Shown: positions 48,969 through 57,401 of the stretch, one piece after another | How the letters are laid out: each line of letters opens with the position of its first letter | Position numbering within the stretch: the stretch's first letter is position 1 | Assembly: GCA_965204905.1 (NCBI GenBank) | Contig: OZ242042.1 | Location: 1,302,001-1,366,000 of the forward strand | Direction: 5' to 3' | Source of the DNA: Bin87 sp965204905 | GTDB lineage: Bacteria; Chloroflexota; Dehalococcoidia; Lucifugimonadales; UBA3495 | DNA: 64,000 bases | Notes under the pieces: generated by a model | What the model was told of the DNA's origin: nothing | What the model saw: the letters and a program-made list of their open reading frames with translations, nothing else | The model's database searches: none | Position numbers and translations under genes: made by a program

Positions 48969-50501
48969 ATGTTGACCGTTATCCTGACCGTCCTGGCGGC
49001 CGCAGGGTTCGCAACAGGCATAGCAGCAGTGGTTTGGCTGCTGCTATCTACCAAAAAAGACGGTAACCGATTACAGCGCAGTCGAGAGGAGGCTGCAACT
49101 ACCATCAACCAGGCCGAGGAAGAAAAGCGCAATATCCTGCTTCAGGCTCAGGAAGAAGCTCTCAAAGTCCGTGAAGCGGGAGACAAGGAAATCCAGGAAC
49201 AACGGCGCGAGCTCAACCGCATGGAGCGCCGCTACATCCAGCGGGAAGAGCAACTGGACCGCAAGTCCGAGTCGCTGGAAAACCAGGAAACTCAACTACA
49301 AGAGCGCGAATCCGAAGCCGAATCAGCTTTGCAAAAAGCCGATGCGTTGAAGCATCAGCATACTCAAGAACTGGAACGTATCGCTTCCCTCAGTACCCAG
49401 GAAGCGCGTGACATCGTGCTCAAACGTGGTGAAGAGGAGGCTTCGCACGAACTGGCTCGCCGCTACTACGAGCTGGAGAAGGAACACCAAACCCGGGCGG
49501 ATGATAACGCCCGTCGCATCCTCACCCTCGCCATCAATAGGCTTGCTACCGACGTCGTGTCGGAGAGCACCACATCTGTTGTTTCCCTGCCCAATGATGA
49601 GATGAAAGGTCGTCTCATCGGCCGTGAAGGACGTAACATCAGGGCTTTGGAAGCCCGCACCGGTGTTGACATCATCGTTGATGACACCCCCGGAATCGTT
49701 ACCCTTTCCTGTTTCGACCCGGTTCGCCGGGAAATCGCCAAGCTGGCCCTTACCCAGCTGGTCAAAGACGGGCGCATACAACCCGCCCGCATCGAGGAGA
49801 GCGTCAACCGCGCAATCCGCGACATTGACGAAACCATCTGGCGCGCCGGCGAAGAGGCCACCTTTGAAGTCGGCGTCAGCGGACTCGACCCCGAGTTGAT
49901 CCGTTTGCTGGGCCGCTTGAAGTACCGCTACAGCTACGGCGAAAATGTGCTGACTCACTCTATCGAGGTGGGCCTGCTCGCCGGTATGTTGGCCTCAGAG
50001 GTCGGCGCGAACGTGCAGATTGCCCGCGCCGGCGGACTGTTGCATGACATTGGCAAGGCCCTGACCCACGAGATCCCAGGTCCCCACGCCGAGATTGGCT
50101 ATGACCTGACCACCCGCAACGGCGTTGGCCCGCTGGTGTGCAACTGTGTCCTGGAACACCACGACGACGACCACTCCAGCATTGAGTCTTTCCTCGTCGC
50201 CGCCGCCGATGGCATCAGCGCCGCCCGCCCTGGCGCCCGCAAGGAGTCCATCGAGCAGTACACCCGCCGGCTCCGTGAGTTGGAAGATACTGCCAACAGC
50301 TTTGACGGTGTGCAGCGGTCTTTCGCCATCCAGGCCGGCCGCGAGGTGCGCGTCATGGTCAGCCCGGAGGACGTGGACGACGTGGCCTGCGCCACCCTCG
50401 CCCGCGACATCGCCGGCAAGGTTTCCAAGGAGCTCCAGTTCCCGGGTCAAATCAAGGTCACAGTAATCCGCGAAACCCGCGAAGAGAGCATTGCCCGCTA
50501 A
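48969..50501 (+). CDS. rny: ribonuclease Y
   Basis: 510 residues from ATG 48969 (AGGAGG 4 bases upstream). Membrane-anchored endoribonuclease that starts mRNA decay. Order: N-terminal helix (LTVILTVLAAAGFATGIAA), long coiled coil (~30-200), KH domain (KGRLIGREGRNIRALEARTG) and HD domain (GGLLHDIGKALTHEI, LEHHDDDH). Length matches the family. It is followed by ymdB, the standard neighbour, after a terminator-like palindrome. Confidence 0.96.
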   Translation: MLTVILTVLAAAGFATGIAAVVWLLLSTKKDGNRLQRSREEAATTINQAEEEKRNILLQAQEEALKVREAGDKEIQEQRRELNRMERRYIQREEQLDRKSESLENQETQLQERESEAESALQKADALKHQHTQELERIASLSTQEARDIVLKRGEEEASHELARRYYELEKEHQTRADDNARRILTLAINRLATDVVSESTTSVVSLPNDEMKGRLIGREGRNIRALEARTGVDIIVDDTPGIVTLSCFDPVRREIAKLALTQLVKDGRIQPARIEESVNRAIRDIDETIWRAGEEATFEVGVSGLDPELIRLLGRLKYRYSYGENVLTHSIEVGLLAGMLASEVGANVQIARAGGLLHDIGKALTHEIPGPHAEIGYDLTTRNGVGPLVCNCVLEHHDDDHSSIESFLVAAADGISAARPGARKESIEQYTRRLRELEDTANSFDGVQRSFAIQAGREVRVMVSPEDVDDVACATLARDIAGKVSKELQFPGQIKVTVIRETREESIAR

Positions 50502-50533
50502 CCCGCACATGGTTCAAACGGCGCTGCAAATGT

Positions 50534-50562
50534 GTAGGGGCAACCCGCGTGGTTGCCCCGTC
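50534..50562 (+). terminator. GTAGGGGC palindrome copy 5, terminator-like
   Basis: GGGGCAACC, loop CGCGT, GGTTGCCCC (50537-50559), followed by GTCTTTCTATT. A 9-bp GC-rich stem with a U-rich tail resembles an intrinsic terminator after rny. It belongs to the same repeat family as the copies at 23515 and 37477. Confidence 0.7.
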
Positions 50563-50601
50563 TTTCTATTCCGCGCACCGTCCATAGATGTAAAATAAAT
50601 T

Positions 50602-51375
50602 ATGCGTATCCTGATGATCGGGGACATAATCGGCAAACCGGGCCGGCAAGCGTTGGCGCGTCTGCTGCCCCAATTGCGTACTGAGCTCGATATCGACCTG
50701 GTGACCGCTAACGCTGAAAACACCGCTGGCGGTTTTGGGCTTACCCTGAAAACCGCCCGCAACCTGCTGGACGCCGGCGTTGACGTGATGACCTCGGGCA
50801 ACCATATCTGGGACAAGAAGGACATCCTGCCCCACATGGACGAGTTGCCCCTGCTGCGGCCGGCCAACTACTATGGCGCGCCGGGCCGGGGCTGGATGAT
50901 GCACGGCGACGTCATGGTGCTGAACCTCCAGGGCCGTGTTTTCATGCCGCCCATCGACTGCCCATTTCGAGAGGCCGATAAGCGACTCATGGAAGCCGAA
51001 ACCGAACTGGGCCACGCGCCTCGTGTCATCCTGGTCGATTTCCACGCCGAAGCCACCTCGGAAAAGCAGGGCCTCGGTTGGTATCTCGACGGCCGAGTCA
51101 GCGCCGTGGTCGGCACCCACACCCACGTCGGGACCGCTGACGCCCGGGTACTGCCCGGCGGAACCGCTTACGTCAGCGACCTCGGCATGACCGGCCCCAT
51201 GGACTCTGTGATCGGTACTGAAACTGCCCCGGTGCTGGAACGCTTTCGCACGGGCCTCCCTCAACGCTTCAAGCCCGCCGATGGCCCCTGCGTCCTAAAT
51301 TCCGTCCTCATTGACATAGATCCTGAAACAGGACACGCTGGCGACATCGTCCGCATTGACCGCACAATTGACTAG
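50602..51375 (+). CDS. ymdB: YmdB-family metallophosphoesterase
   Basis: 257 residues, TIGR00282 family (2',3'-cyclic-nucleotide phosphodiesterase in Bacillus). Metal ligands lie in MIGDIIGKPGRQAL, VTANAENTAGGFG, SGNHIWDKKDI, LVDFHAEATSEK and VGTHTHVGTADA. It follows rny, the standard neighbour, and is involved in RNA-linked regulation in Firmicutes. AT-rich leader with TAAAAT upstream may hold its own promoter. Confidence 0.94.
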   Translation: MRILMIGDIIGKPGRQALARLLPQLRTELDIDLVTANAENTAGGFGLTLKTARNLLDAGVDVMTSGNHIWDKKDILPHMDELPLLRPANYYGAPGRGWMMHGDVMVLNLQGRVFMPPIDCPFREADKRLMEAETELGHAPRVILVDFHAEATSEKQGLGWYLDGRVSAVVGTHTHVGTADARVLPGGTAYVSDLGMTGPMDSVIGTETAPVLERFRTGLPQRFKPADGPCVLNSVLIDIDPETGHAGDIVRIDRTID

Positions 51376-51422
51376 CTTTTTCCTATCACCCGGTCCATCC
51401 ACGTAAAAACCCCGGAGCCACG

Positions 51423-52295
51423 ATGCCCGTAACCGTTGACCTTCACCTTCACACCACCGCTTCCGACGGAAGATTGTCTCCCACCGAGTTGGTCGAACTG
51501 GCTGCTGCCAAGGGCCTTCGCACCATCTCCATCAGCGACCACGATACTACCGCCGGCCTCGCCGAAGCCCAACGCGCCGTGGACAAGGTACCCGGTATGC
51601 GCCTGATCCCTGGCATCGAATTAAGCTGCGACGTGCCGGGTGGTGAAGTCCACATGCTCGGGTACTTCATGGATACCAGCGACGCGGGGTTCCAGAGGAC
51701 GCTGGAGATATTCCGCGAAGGGCGGTTGGCTCGCGGCGAGGGGATGGTGCAAAAATTGGCTGAATTCGGCCTGCACATCGAATGGGAGCGCGTCCTGGAA
51801 ATCGCCGGCGACGCATCCGTCGGTCGGCCCCATGTTGCCCAGGCTCTGGTCGAAGCCGGCTACTTTTCGGAACCGGCCGAGGCTTTCCGGGAATACCTGG
51901 GGCGCAACGGCAAGGCTTACGTGGAGCGGGCCAAGCTCACGCCTCCCGACGCCGTGAAACTGCTCAACGACGTGGGCGGCGTCGCCGTATTCGCCCACCC
52001 CTGGTTCGAGCGTCGCGGCGGCGAGCCTGAGCCGGAGCAATCCCTCATCGAAACCGTCGAGGAGTTGAAAGCCGCCGGCCTCCATGGCATGGAAGTTCAC
52101 TACGCCATGTACGACGAAGCCACCGTTGATTGGCTGGCCGACCTGGCCCGCGCCTACGACCTCATACCCTGCGGCGGCAGCGACTACCACCATAGCGGCA
52201 ATTCACGCGAGCCTCTCCCCGGCGTCAACGGCCCTTCCATGGAAACCGTCGAACGCCTCGAAGCCGCTGCCCACCAACTCGCCGCAAGTCAATAG
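51423..52295 (+). CDS. PHP-domain phosphoesterase (RNase AM/TrpH-like)
   Basis: 290 residues. Metal-binding motifs are VDLHLHTTASDGRLSP, TISISDHDTTAGLAEA, IPGIELSC, VFAHPWF and CGGSDYHH. This family includes YciV/RNase AM, which hydrolyses pAp and trims RNA 5' ends. Neighbouring rny and ymdB suggests a shared theme of RNA turnover (inference). Starts 48 bases after ymdB. Confidence 0.9.
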   Translation: MPVTVDLHLHTTASDGRLSPTELVELAAAKGLRTISISDHDTTAGLAEAQRAVDKVPGMRLIPGIELSCDVPGGEVHMLGYFMDTSDAGFQRTLEIFREGRLARGEGMVQKLAEFGLHIEWERVLEIAGDASVGRPHVAQALVEAGYFSEPAEAFREYLGRNGKAYVERAKLTPPDAVKLLNDVGGVAVFAHPWFERRGGEPEPEQSLIETVEELKAAGLHGMEVHYAMYDEATVDWLADLARAYDLIPCGGSDYHHSGNSREPLPGVNGPSMETVERLEAAAHQLAASQ

Positions 52296-52310
52296 ACATT
52301 TTGCAAGGCT

Positions 52311-53027
52311 ATGCTCGACCAGACATTGCCGCTCTTTGTCGCTCTCTGGGCAGCCGCCTACCTGATCGGCGCAACCCCCGTTTCCTACCTAATGGGTCGG
52401 GCCTTTGGCGGCATAGACCTGCGCCGCCACGGCAGCGGCAACGTGGGCGGCAGCAATCTGGCCAGTCAATTGGGCCGGCGCTGGCTGCCCGTCGTAGTTG
52501 TCATCGACCTTACCCGAGGTGCCGGGCCCGTCTTGGTCGGCCAGTTCGTCCTCGGTTTGGGCGAACATCCCTGGCTGCTCGTTGCGACTCCGCTGTTCGC
52601 CCTGTTGGGCAACGCCTGGTCTCCCTTTCTGCGGTTCACCGGCGGCCGCAGCGTGGGAGTTTGGGCCGGCGGCCTGGTGGGCATCTCGCCGTCCCTTTTC
52701 GTGGCAGCCCTTGCTACGTACCTTTGTGGCTGGTTGGTGTCACGCCGTTCAGCGGAATCTCTCCTGGTAATCATGATCCTCTTGCCGCTGGTTTGCCTGG
52801 CCTGGCCGGATGCCTGGTTGCTGGTGGCTTCGTCCACGCAATACGCCGTCTATGCCGCGGCCGGGGCTGTGTTTATCCTGATCAAACGGGTAGTATCCAA
52901 CGGAGGCCCCATGCCCGCTGATCTTCCGCGTAGTTCTGTGATGATCAACCGTTTCCTGCGGGACCGAGATATAGCCGACCGCCAGCAGTGGCTTTCCCGC
53001 GCTCCTGACCGTACCGCCGATTTCTGA
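52311..53027 (+). CDS. PlsY-like acyltransferase homologue with altered motifs
   Basis: 238 residues, polytopic. It has SYLMGRAFGGIDLRRHGSGN, close to PlsY motif 1, but the motif 2 region reads GNAWSPFLRFTGGRSVGVW, where PlsY has GHxxPxFLxFxGGKGVA. The His and the Lys-Gly of GKG are replaced. A ~40-residue C-terminal tail is extra. It may be a glycerol-3-phosphate acyltransferase with relaxed motifs or a paralogue with another role. TGATG overlap with the next gene. Confidence 0.75.
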   Translation: MLDQTLPLFVALWAAAYLIGATPVSYLMGRAFGGIDLRRHGSGNVGGSNLASQLGRRWLPVVVVIDLTRGAGPVLVGQFVLGLGEHPWLLVATPLFALLGNAWSPFLRFTGGRSVGVWAGGLVGISPSLFVAALATYLCGWLVSRRSAESLLVIMILLPLVCLAWPDAWLLVASSTQYAVYAAAGAVFILIKRVVSNGGPMPADLPRSSVMINRFLRDRDIADRQQWLSRAPDRTADF

Positions 53028-53518
53028 TGGCCGAACCCCACACCGTTACCTGCCATTGGCATCCCACTGTGCCCACCGGGTTGTCTTGCGGGCAGTGCCG
53101 GCGGGCCATCTGCACCGACTGCATGGTCCAGGTTCCGGTTGGCATCCGGTGCCGTGAGTGCGGACGCGCCCAGCCCTTGCCCACTTTCGATGTCCGTCCG
53201 GCCAACTACGCCCGCGCCGCCATCGTTGCCGTAATTATCGGAGTCGCCGGCGTCGTCCTGACGGTACTGCTGGCGCTCTATATTGGCGGTCTCGCCTTCG
53301 TCGTCATGCCTCTGGGCGTGGGCTACATCACCGGCGAAATCGTCAGTCGGGTGGTCAACCTCAAGCGCAGCCGAGGCCTCATGTATATCGCCGGCGGAAC
53401 CGTTGTAGTAACAGTGATCATCTCGCTTTTCCTGCTTGATTTCCGCCTGCTGGGACTGTGGGGCATTCTCGCCACCGTAGGCGGCGTACTCATCGCTATT
53501 GCCCGCGTCCGTCTCTAG
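53027..53518 (+). CDS. zinc-finger (B-box-like) membrane protein
   Basis: 163 residues. The N-terminus has a cysteine/histidine array: CHWHPTVPTGLSCGQCRRAIC, then TDCMVQVPVGIRCRECGRA. This resembles the B-box-type zinc finger fused to rhomboid or other membrane proteins. Three to four hydrophobic helices follow (~60-160). No rhomboid catalytic motif is present. Starts one base inside the PlsY-like stop and ends with a 4-base overlap against recX, which is on the opposite strand. Confidence 0.8.
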   Translation: MAEPHTVTCHWHPTVPTGLSCGQCRRAICTDCMVQVPVGIRCRECGRAQPLPTFDVRPANYARAAIVAVIIGVAGVVLTVLLALYIGGLAFVVMPLGVGYITGEIVSRVVNLKRSRGLMYIAGGTVVVTVIISLFLLDFRLLGLWGILATVGGVLIAIARVRL

Positions 53519-54000
53519 CCTTCTGCGGCCCCGTATTCCTGCCATAGCCGCGCCGTCGTGTCTCCCGTCACGCTGCTGCCGAACCCCCGCCGGCGCAGGT
53601 AGTCCCACATCTTGCGGCGGAATGTCTGGTAGTCCATTTCGCCTGACGCCAGCCATTGCTGAGCCCGCCGCTCGCCGGCCCGGTATGCGCTGCCGGTTTC
53701 GTCCAGGTCTTCCAGCGTCGCGTCGATAATGGTGTCTGCGATGCCTTTTGCGCGCAGTTCCCGCCGCAACGCGAAACGCCCGCGCGGTTTGCGCCGTTCC
53801 CGGCTATCCCGCCAGCACCGGGCGAAGTCGGCGTCGTCCAGATAGCCATAACGACTGAGCGACGCCAGCACTTGCTCAACGACGGGCTGGGAAAACTCTT
53901 TCCCAACCCGTCGGCGTACTTCGGTTATTGATCTCTGCCTGAAACTGACGTAGCGCAGCGCGACTTGCAGCGCCCGCGCGTAGTCATCGGATGCGTCCAT
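53515..54000 (-). CDS. recX: regulatory protein RecX
   Basis: 161 residues. Inhibits or modulates RecA filaments. The three-helix repeat pattern is visible: ALRYVSFRQRSITEVRRRV, GYLDDADFARCWRDSRERRKPRGRFALRREL and the C-terminal FRRKMWDYLRRRGF. ATG 54000 overlaps the recA stop (TGATG), so translation is coupled to recA. Confidence 0.92.
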   Translation of the reverse strand: MDASDDYARALQVALRYVSFRQRSITEVRRRVGKEFSQPVVEQVLASLSRYGYLDDADFARCWRDSRERRKPRGRFALRRELRAKGIADTIIDATLEDLDETGSAYRAGERRAQQWLASGEMDYQTFRRKMWDYLRRRGFGSSVTGDTTARLWQEYGAAEG

Positions 54001-55115
54001 CAGTTGAGACTGACCCCGCCCGCGCTGGCGACGTATGGCGCGTCACCGTTCGCTCCGGCCGTTCCGTAGCCGTTCACTGCGCCGTCCAGGTCCATCGCGT
54101 CGGGTTCGTCTTCACCTCGGATCAGCGCCTCAATGGGCCCTGAAATCTCGGGGTGTTCGCTCAGGAAATTCTTGGAGTTTTCCCGGCCCTGTCCCAGTCG
54201 GGTTTCTCCGTAGGAGTAGAAAGACCCTGCCTTCTTGATGAAACCCTGGTTCACGCCGATGTCCAGCAGGTCGCCCATCTTGCTGATGCCCTGGTTGAAC
54301 ATGATGTCAAACTCGGCCACCCGGAACGGCGCTGCCACCTTGTTCTTGACGATCCGCGCTCTGACACGGTTCCCGATGATCTCTGATCCCTGTTTCAGCG
54401 ATTCGGTCCGGCGCAGATCGATTCGCACCGAGCTGTAGAATTTCAGCGCCCTACCGCCGGGGGTAACTTCAGGGCTGCCGTAGGTGACGCCGATCTTTTC
54501 CCGTATCTGGTTGATGAACACCACCGCCGTCCGCGACCGGTTGATCGTGGAAGTCAGCTTCCGCAGGGCTTGCGACATCAACCTCGCCTGCATACCCACG
54601 TGAACGTCCCCCATGTCGCCCTCGATTTCGGCCTGGGGAACCAGCGCGGCCACGCTGTCGATTACTACGGAATCCACCGCGCCGCTGCTGACCAGCTTTT
54701 CCGTGATGTCCAGCGCCTGTTCCGCTGAATCGGGCTGCGAGATGAGCAGGTTATCCAGGTCCAGCCCACAGTTGGCCGCGTATTGCGGATCCAGGGCATG
54801 CTCGGCGTCGATGTACGCTGCCAGTCCGCCCTGCCTTTGAGTTTCGGTCATGATGTGGATCGCCAGGGTGGACTTTCCTGCCGATTCGCCGCCGTAGATT
54901 TCGGTCACCCGGCCCCGCGGCAATCCGCCTACGCCCAGCGCAAGGTCCAGAGACAGCGAACCCGTCGGTATGACGTTGGTGATCAAATGAGCCACCTGCT
55001 CGTCGCCTCGCATTACGGCGCCTTTGCCGTGGTCTTTCTCAATGCGGCCCAGCGCAATTTCCAGGGCCGCCAGCTTGTCCTTGTCCAGATTCAGGGCTTC
55101 CGGGTTAATCGCCAT
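54000..55115 (-). CDS. recA: recombinase RecA
   Basis: 371 residues from ATG 55115 (TGAGG 7 bases upstream). Walker A is GGESAGKST, where most RecA proteins have GPESSGKTT. Other motifs: YIDAEHALDP, VVIDSVAALVPQAEI, FINQIREKIGVTYGSPEVTPGG (read in parts). The C-terminal region is acidic and Gly-rich. A good promoter lies 40 bases upstream, and no classical LexA box is visible. Confidence 0.97.
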   Translation of the reverse strand: MAINPEALNLDKDKLAALEIALGRIEKDHGKGAVMRGDEQVAHLITNVIPTGSLSLDLALGVGGLPRGRVTEIYGGESAGKSTLAIHIMTETQRQGGLAAYIDAEHALDPQYAANCGLDLDNLLISQPDSAEQALDITEKLVSSGAVDSVVIDSVAALVPQAEIEGDMGDVHVGMQARLMSQALRKLTSTINRSRTAVVFINQIREKIGVTYGSPEVTPGGRALKFYSSVRIDLRRTESLKQGSEIIGNRVRARIVKNKVAAPFRVAEFDIMFNQGISKMGDLLDIGVNQGFIKKAGSFYSYGETRLGQGRENSKNFLSEHPEISGPIEALIRGEDEPDAMDLDGAVNGYGTAGANGDAPYVASAGGVSLN

Positions 55116-55152
55116 ATCAAACCTCACGCGCGATTGCATCTCTGTTGGGACG

Positions 55153-55181
55153 ATTCTAGCACGTGCGTTCCGGTAATGCAA
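55153..55181 (-). promoter_or_regulatory. promoter of recA-recX
   Basis: On the minus strand TTGCAT (55181-55176) and TAGAAT (55158-55153) with 17-base spacing. The start codon is about 38 bases downstream of the -10. Confidence 0.7.
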
Positions 55182-55215
55182 CGAATACCTGTCGTCTTTT
55201 CAAATCTTTTCCGAA

Positions 55216-55257
55216 TCTCCCTCTCCCTTGATGGTAGAGGGCCGGTGTGAGGGAGGT
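55216..55257. repeat. CTCCCTCTCCC/GGGAG dispersed repeat
   Basis: CTCCCTCTCCCTTGATGGTAGAGGG followed by GTGAGGGAGG forms nested short inverted repeats. The CTCTCCCTTGATGG core is familiar from other environmental genomes. It lies between recA and the glutaredoxin gene. Confidence 0.55.
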
Positions 55258-55296
55258 GTTGGCTATAAGGGGCTCACGGCCCCGGCGCTAGAAGTC

Positions 55297-55527
55297 TCAA
55301 TACCCTCCCTCGAACCCAATCGTCACCACGCCGTTCTCTACGATTATCGGCGTAATTCGCTCCCCTCCTGAAAGCTCCAGCAAGGCCGGAACCTGATCCG
55401 GTTGTTTGGAAACGTCAATCTCGGTGTAGGCTACCCGCTGTCGGCGATAGTGCATCTTGGCTTGCGCCGAGAACGGGCAATCAGGGTGCGTATAGAGGAT
55501 GATTTCGGTCTGCTCTGCGGTGGTCAA
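55297..55527 (-). CDS. glutaredoxin-family protein
   Basis: 76 residues from TTG 55527, preceded by AGGAG 6-7 bases upstream. The thioredoxin-fold motif is LYTHPDCPFSAQAKMHY (active site CPFS, a single-Cys form), then TEIDVSKQPDQVPALLEL and RITPIIVENGVVTIGF with the cis-Pro. The frame continues further upstream, but that part is antisense to fur and not plausible. Likely a monothiol glutaredoxin-like redox or Fe-S protein. Confidence 0.8.
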   Translation of the reverse strand: MTTAEQTEIILYTHPDCPFSAQAKMHYRRQRVAYTEIDVSKQPDQVPALLELSGGERITPIIVENGVVTIGFEGGY

Positions 55528-55628
55528 AATAGTCTCCTGAACCTGAATCCGTGCGCTGATTTCGGTGGGCCAATTGTACGTAGCCCCATTGCATAACGCA
55601 ACGCTGCCTCGCCTCCATCGTCTGCGGT

Positions 55629-55658
55629 TTGCCGCGTCCGGGTAGCCGATGCTATACT
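55629..55658 (+). promoter_or_regulatory. promoter of the Fur-family gene
   Basis: TTGCCG (55629-55634) and TATACT (55653-55658) with 18-base spacing; ATG at 55718 follows a ~50-base leader containing GGAGGGG. An operator could not be recognised. Confidence 0.6.
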
Positions 55659-55717
55659 CGGCCCAGCGCCGCTGCGCTCGCTCCAGGCGGGTTGCGTGGC
55701 GTGAACGGAGGGGCTTT

Positions 55718-56167
55718 ATGATGCAAAACGCGGTGGTCCAACAGCTTCGCGAGGGTGGGGTGCGCGTTACCCCACAGCGTTTGGCCATCGCCGAAGCCGT
55801 GCTGAACTCTACCGACCATCCCACAGTGCAGCAGATCCACGAGCGAGTCCAGCAGCATTTCCCGTCCATGACTTTAGCTACCGTGTACTCTACCTTGGGC
55901 GTCCTGTCCAAAAGCGGTTTGATCCAGGAACTCCCTTTTGCCAAGCAGTCCCGGTACGAGAGCAACGTGTTGCCCCACGTCAACCTGGTCTGCATTGGGT
56001 GTGGCAACATCGCGGATGCTGACGAAAGCAGCGAAATCATCGTCCGCCTTCGCGACCAGGTTTCCACTGAGACCAGTTTCCAGGTCATGTGGCAGCGCGT
56101 CGATTTTCATGGATGGTGTCCAGCCTGCTCAGCCTCCGGGACGCCGGAAGCGTTGTCAGACGAATGA
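55718..56167 (+). CDS. Fur-family transcriptional regulator (PerR-like)
   Basis: 149 residues from ATG 55718. Winged helix: VRVTPQRLAIAEAVLNSTDHPTVQQI (in parts), TLATVYSTLGVLSKSGLI. Metal sites: HVNLVCIGCGNI and the C-terminal CPAC, the two CxxC pairs of the structural zinc. Controls iron, zinc or peroxide response; the exact metal cannot be told. It overlaps the next gene by 4 bases (ATGA) and is divergent from the glutaredoxin gene. Confidence 0.9.
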   Translation: MMQNAVVQQLREGGVRVTPQRLAIAEAVLNSTDHPTVQQIHERVQQHFPSMTLATVYSTLGVLSKSGLIQELPFAKQSRYESNVLPHVNLVCIGCGNIADADESSEIIVRLRDQVSTETSFQVMWQRVDFHGWCPACSASGTPEALSDE

Positions 56168-56529
56168 TCACCGGTGTCGTCGGCATCACGCTCTGGACGG
56201 ACAACCTGGAGCGTATGATCAGTTTCTACCGCGACATTTTGCGCCTGCCGCTGCACTCTTTCCACGAGGACGAGGGTTTCGCCGCCTTTGAATTGGGCGA
56301 CGTCCGCTTCAACGTAGGCCGGCACAGCGGGGTCAGCGGCGCCTCCAAGGACCCGCTGAGAATGATGCCCCACCTGGGCGTGAGCGACATCCACGCCGAG
56401 CACGTCCGTCTTGCCGCCGAGGGCGTCGAGTTCATCCGCTCGCCTGAACGGGAGCATTGGGGTGGCTGGGTTGCCACCCTCAAAGACCCCGACGGCAACA
56501 CCCTACAGTTGCTCCAGTTCCCCACGTAG
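56164..56529 (+). CDS. VOC/glyoxalase-like protein
   Basis: 121 residues from ATG 56164, inside the fur stop. The vicinal-oxygen-chelate fold shows VVGITLWTDNLERMISFYRDIL at the start and WVATLKDPDGNTLQLLQF at the end. Possible metal ligands are His in PHLGVSDIH and the final Glu/Gln position, where Gln replaces the usual Glu. Substrate unknown. Co-expressed with fur. Confidence 0.85.
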   Translation: MITGVVGITLWTDNLERMISFYRDILRLPLHSFHEDEGFAAFELGDVRFNVGRHSGVSGASKDPLRMMPHLGVSDIHAEHVRLAAEGVEFIRSPEREHWGGWVATLKDPDGNTLQLLQFPT

Positions 56530-56566
56530 TTGAGTGGTTCGACAGGTTCACCATGAGCGGATGATT
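56530..56566. repeat. GGTTCGACAGGTTCACCATGAGCGG repeat
   Basis: TGGTTCGACAGG followed by TTCACCATGAGCGGATGA matches a widely occurring short genomic repeat; it lies between convergent genes. Only one copy is in the window, so the assignment rests on memory. Confidence 0.45.
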
Positions 56567-56568
56567 AA

Positions 56569-57228
56569 TCAGTCCGCCGCCCGTCCCGCCGATTCTTCTT
56601 CGGGCACGTAGTGGGGCCGCACCAACTCGTACACGTCGTCCGTGTGGCAGTACATGTTGCCCGCCAAACGCCCGGTCGGCCTCAATACTTCGTGGTTGAT
56701 CCTCAGACCGTTCGGCCCTTCATAGAGAACGTCGTCGCGCACGTGCATCCTGACGATTTCCCCGATTACCAACCCATGGGCGTGAGGCTGCTCGCCGATA
56801 TTCACCACCTGCATCAGACGGCATTCCATGTTGACCGGCGACTCCAGCACTCGCGGAGCTTTAACGATTTCGCTGGGCGCTTCCGTCAAGCCCGCGATGT
56901 CAAACTCGGAAACGTCCGACGGGTATTCGGCAGCGGTGGCGTTCATCGCGGCGGCGATGTCGTCCACTACTACGTTGACCACGTACTCTCCCGTTTCCTC
57001 AACGTTGGTCAGCGTATCCTTCCGCTTGTCCTGCCAACCGGCCGCCTTGCGCGAGGACGAAAAGATGAGGGTCGGCGGATTGTACGCCATCGCGTTGAAG
57101 AAACTGTACGGCGCGAGGTTAACCACTCCCTCGGTTGAGATGGTCGATACGAACGCGATGGGCCGGGGCACCACCACGCCGGTCAGAATCATGTTGAATC
57201 GCTCAAAGTTCTTGGGGTCAATCAGCAT
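56569..57228 (-). CDS. flavin reductase-like, FMN-binding split-barrel protein
   Basis: 219 residues. The family signature is VVVPRPIAFVSTISTEGVVNLAPYSFFNAMAYNPPTLIF, read in segments, then DIAAAMNATAAEYPSDVSEF and an NMECRLMQVVNIGE strand. Binds FMN and may reduce flavins for partner monooxygenases. ATG 57228. Located near CoA-transferases, which might belong to the same catabolic context (inference). Confidence 0.88.
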   Translation of the reverse strand: MLIDPKNFERFNMILTGVVVPRPIAFVSTISTEGVVNLAPYSFFNAMAYNPPTLIFSSSRKAAGWQDKRKDTLTNVEETGEYVVNVVVDDIAAAMNATAAEYPSDVSEFDIAGLTEAPSEIVKAPRVLESPVNMECRLMQVVNIGEQPHAHGLVIGEIVRMHVRDDVLYEGPNGLRINHEVLRPTGRLAGNMYCHTDDVYELVRPHYVPEEESAGRAAD

Positions 57229-57313
57229 TCGGGACGGCTCCTTATCTTTTCAACTCTTGAGTGGGTCGCAGTTGTCAGAAGATTATACCCTTCAAAAACG
57301 GCGGAATGGGAAA

Positions 57314-57342
57314 TTGCCGCCACCGACCGGTTGGGATACAAT
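57314..57342 (+). promoter_or_regulatory. promoter of the CoA-transferase pair
   Basis: TTGCCG (57314-57319) and TACAAT (57337-57342) with 17-base spacing; the ATG is about 60 bases downstream. Confidence 0.6.
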
Positions 57343-57401
57343 CCGTCAACACGCTTCACAGGCTCTTCAGTTTCCATCACAAAGAAATTTTCTAGCGGTT
57401 T

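Noticed and set aside
55115..55200. LexA/SOS box upstream of recA
   Set aside because: No GAAC-N4-GTTC or CTGT-N8-ACAG palindrome is present; GGAACGCACGTGC is only a half match.
55528..56088. N-terminal extension of the glutaredoxin frame
   Set aside because: The extension is antisense to the Fur-family gene; a TTG with a good ribosome-binding site gives the normal glutaredoxin length.
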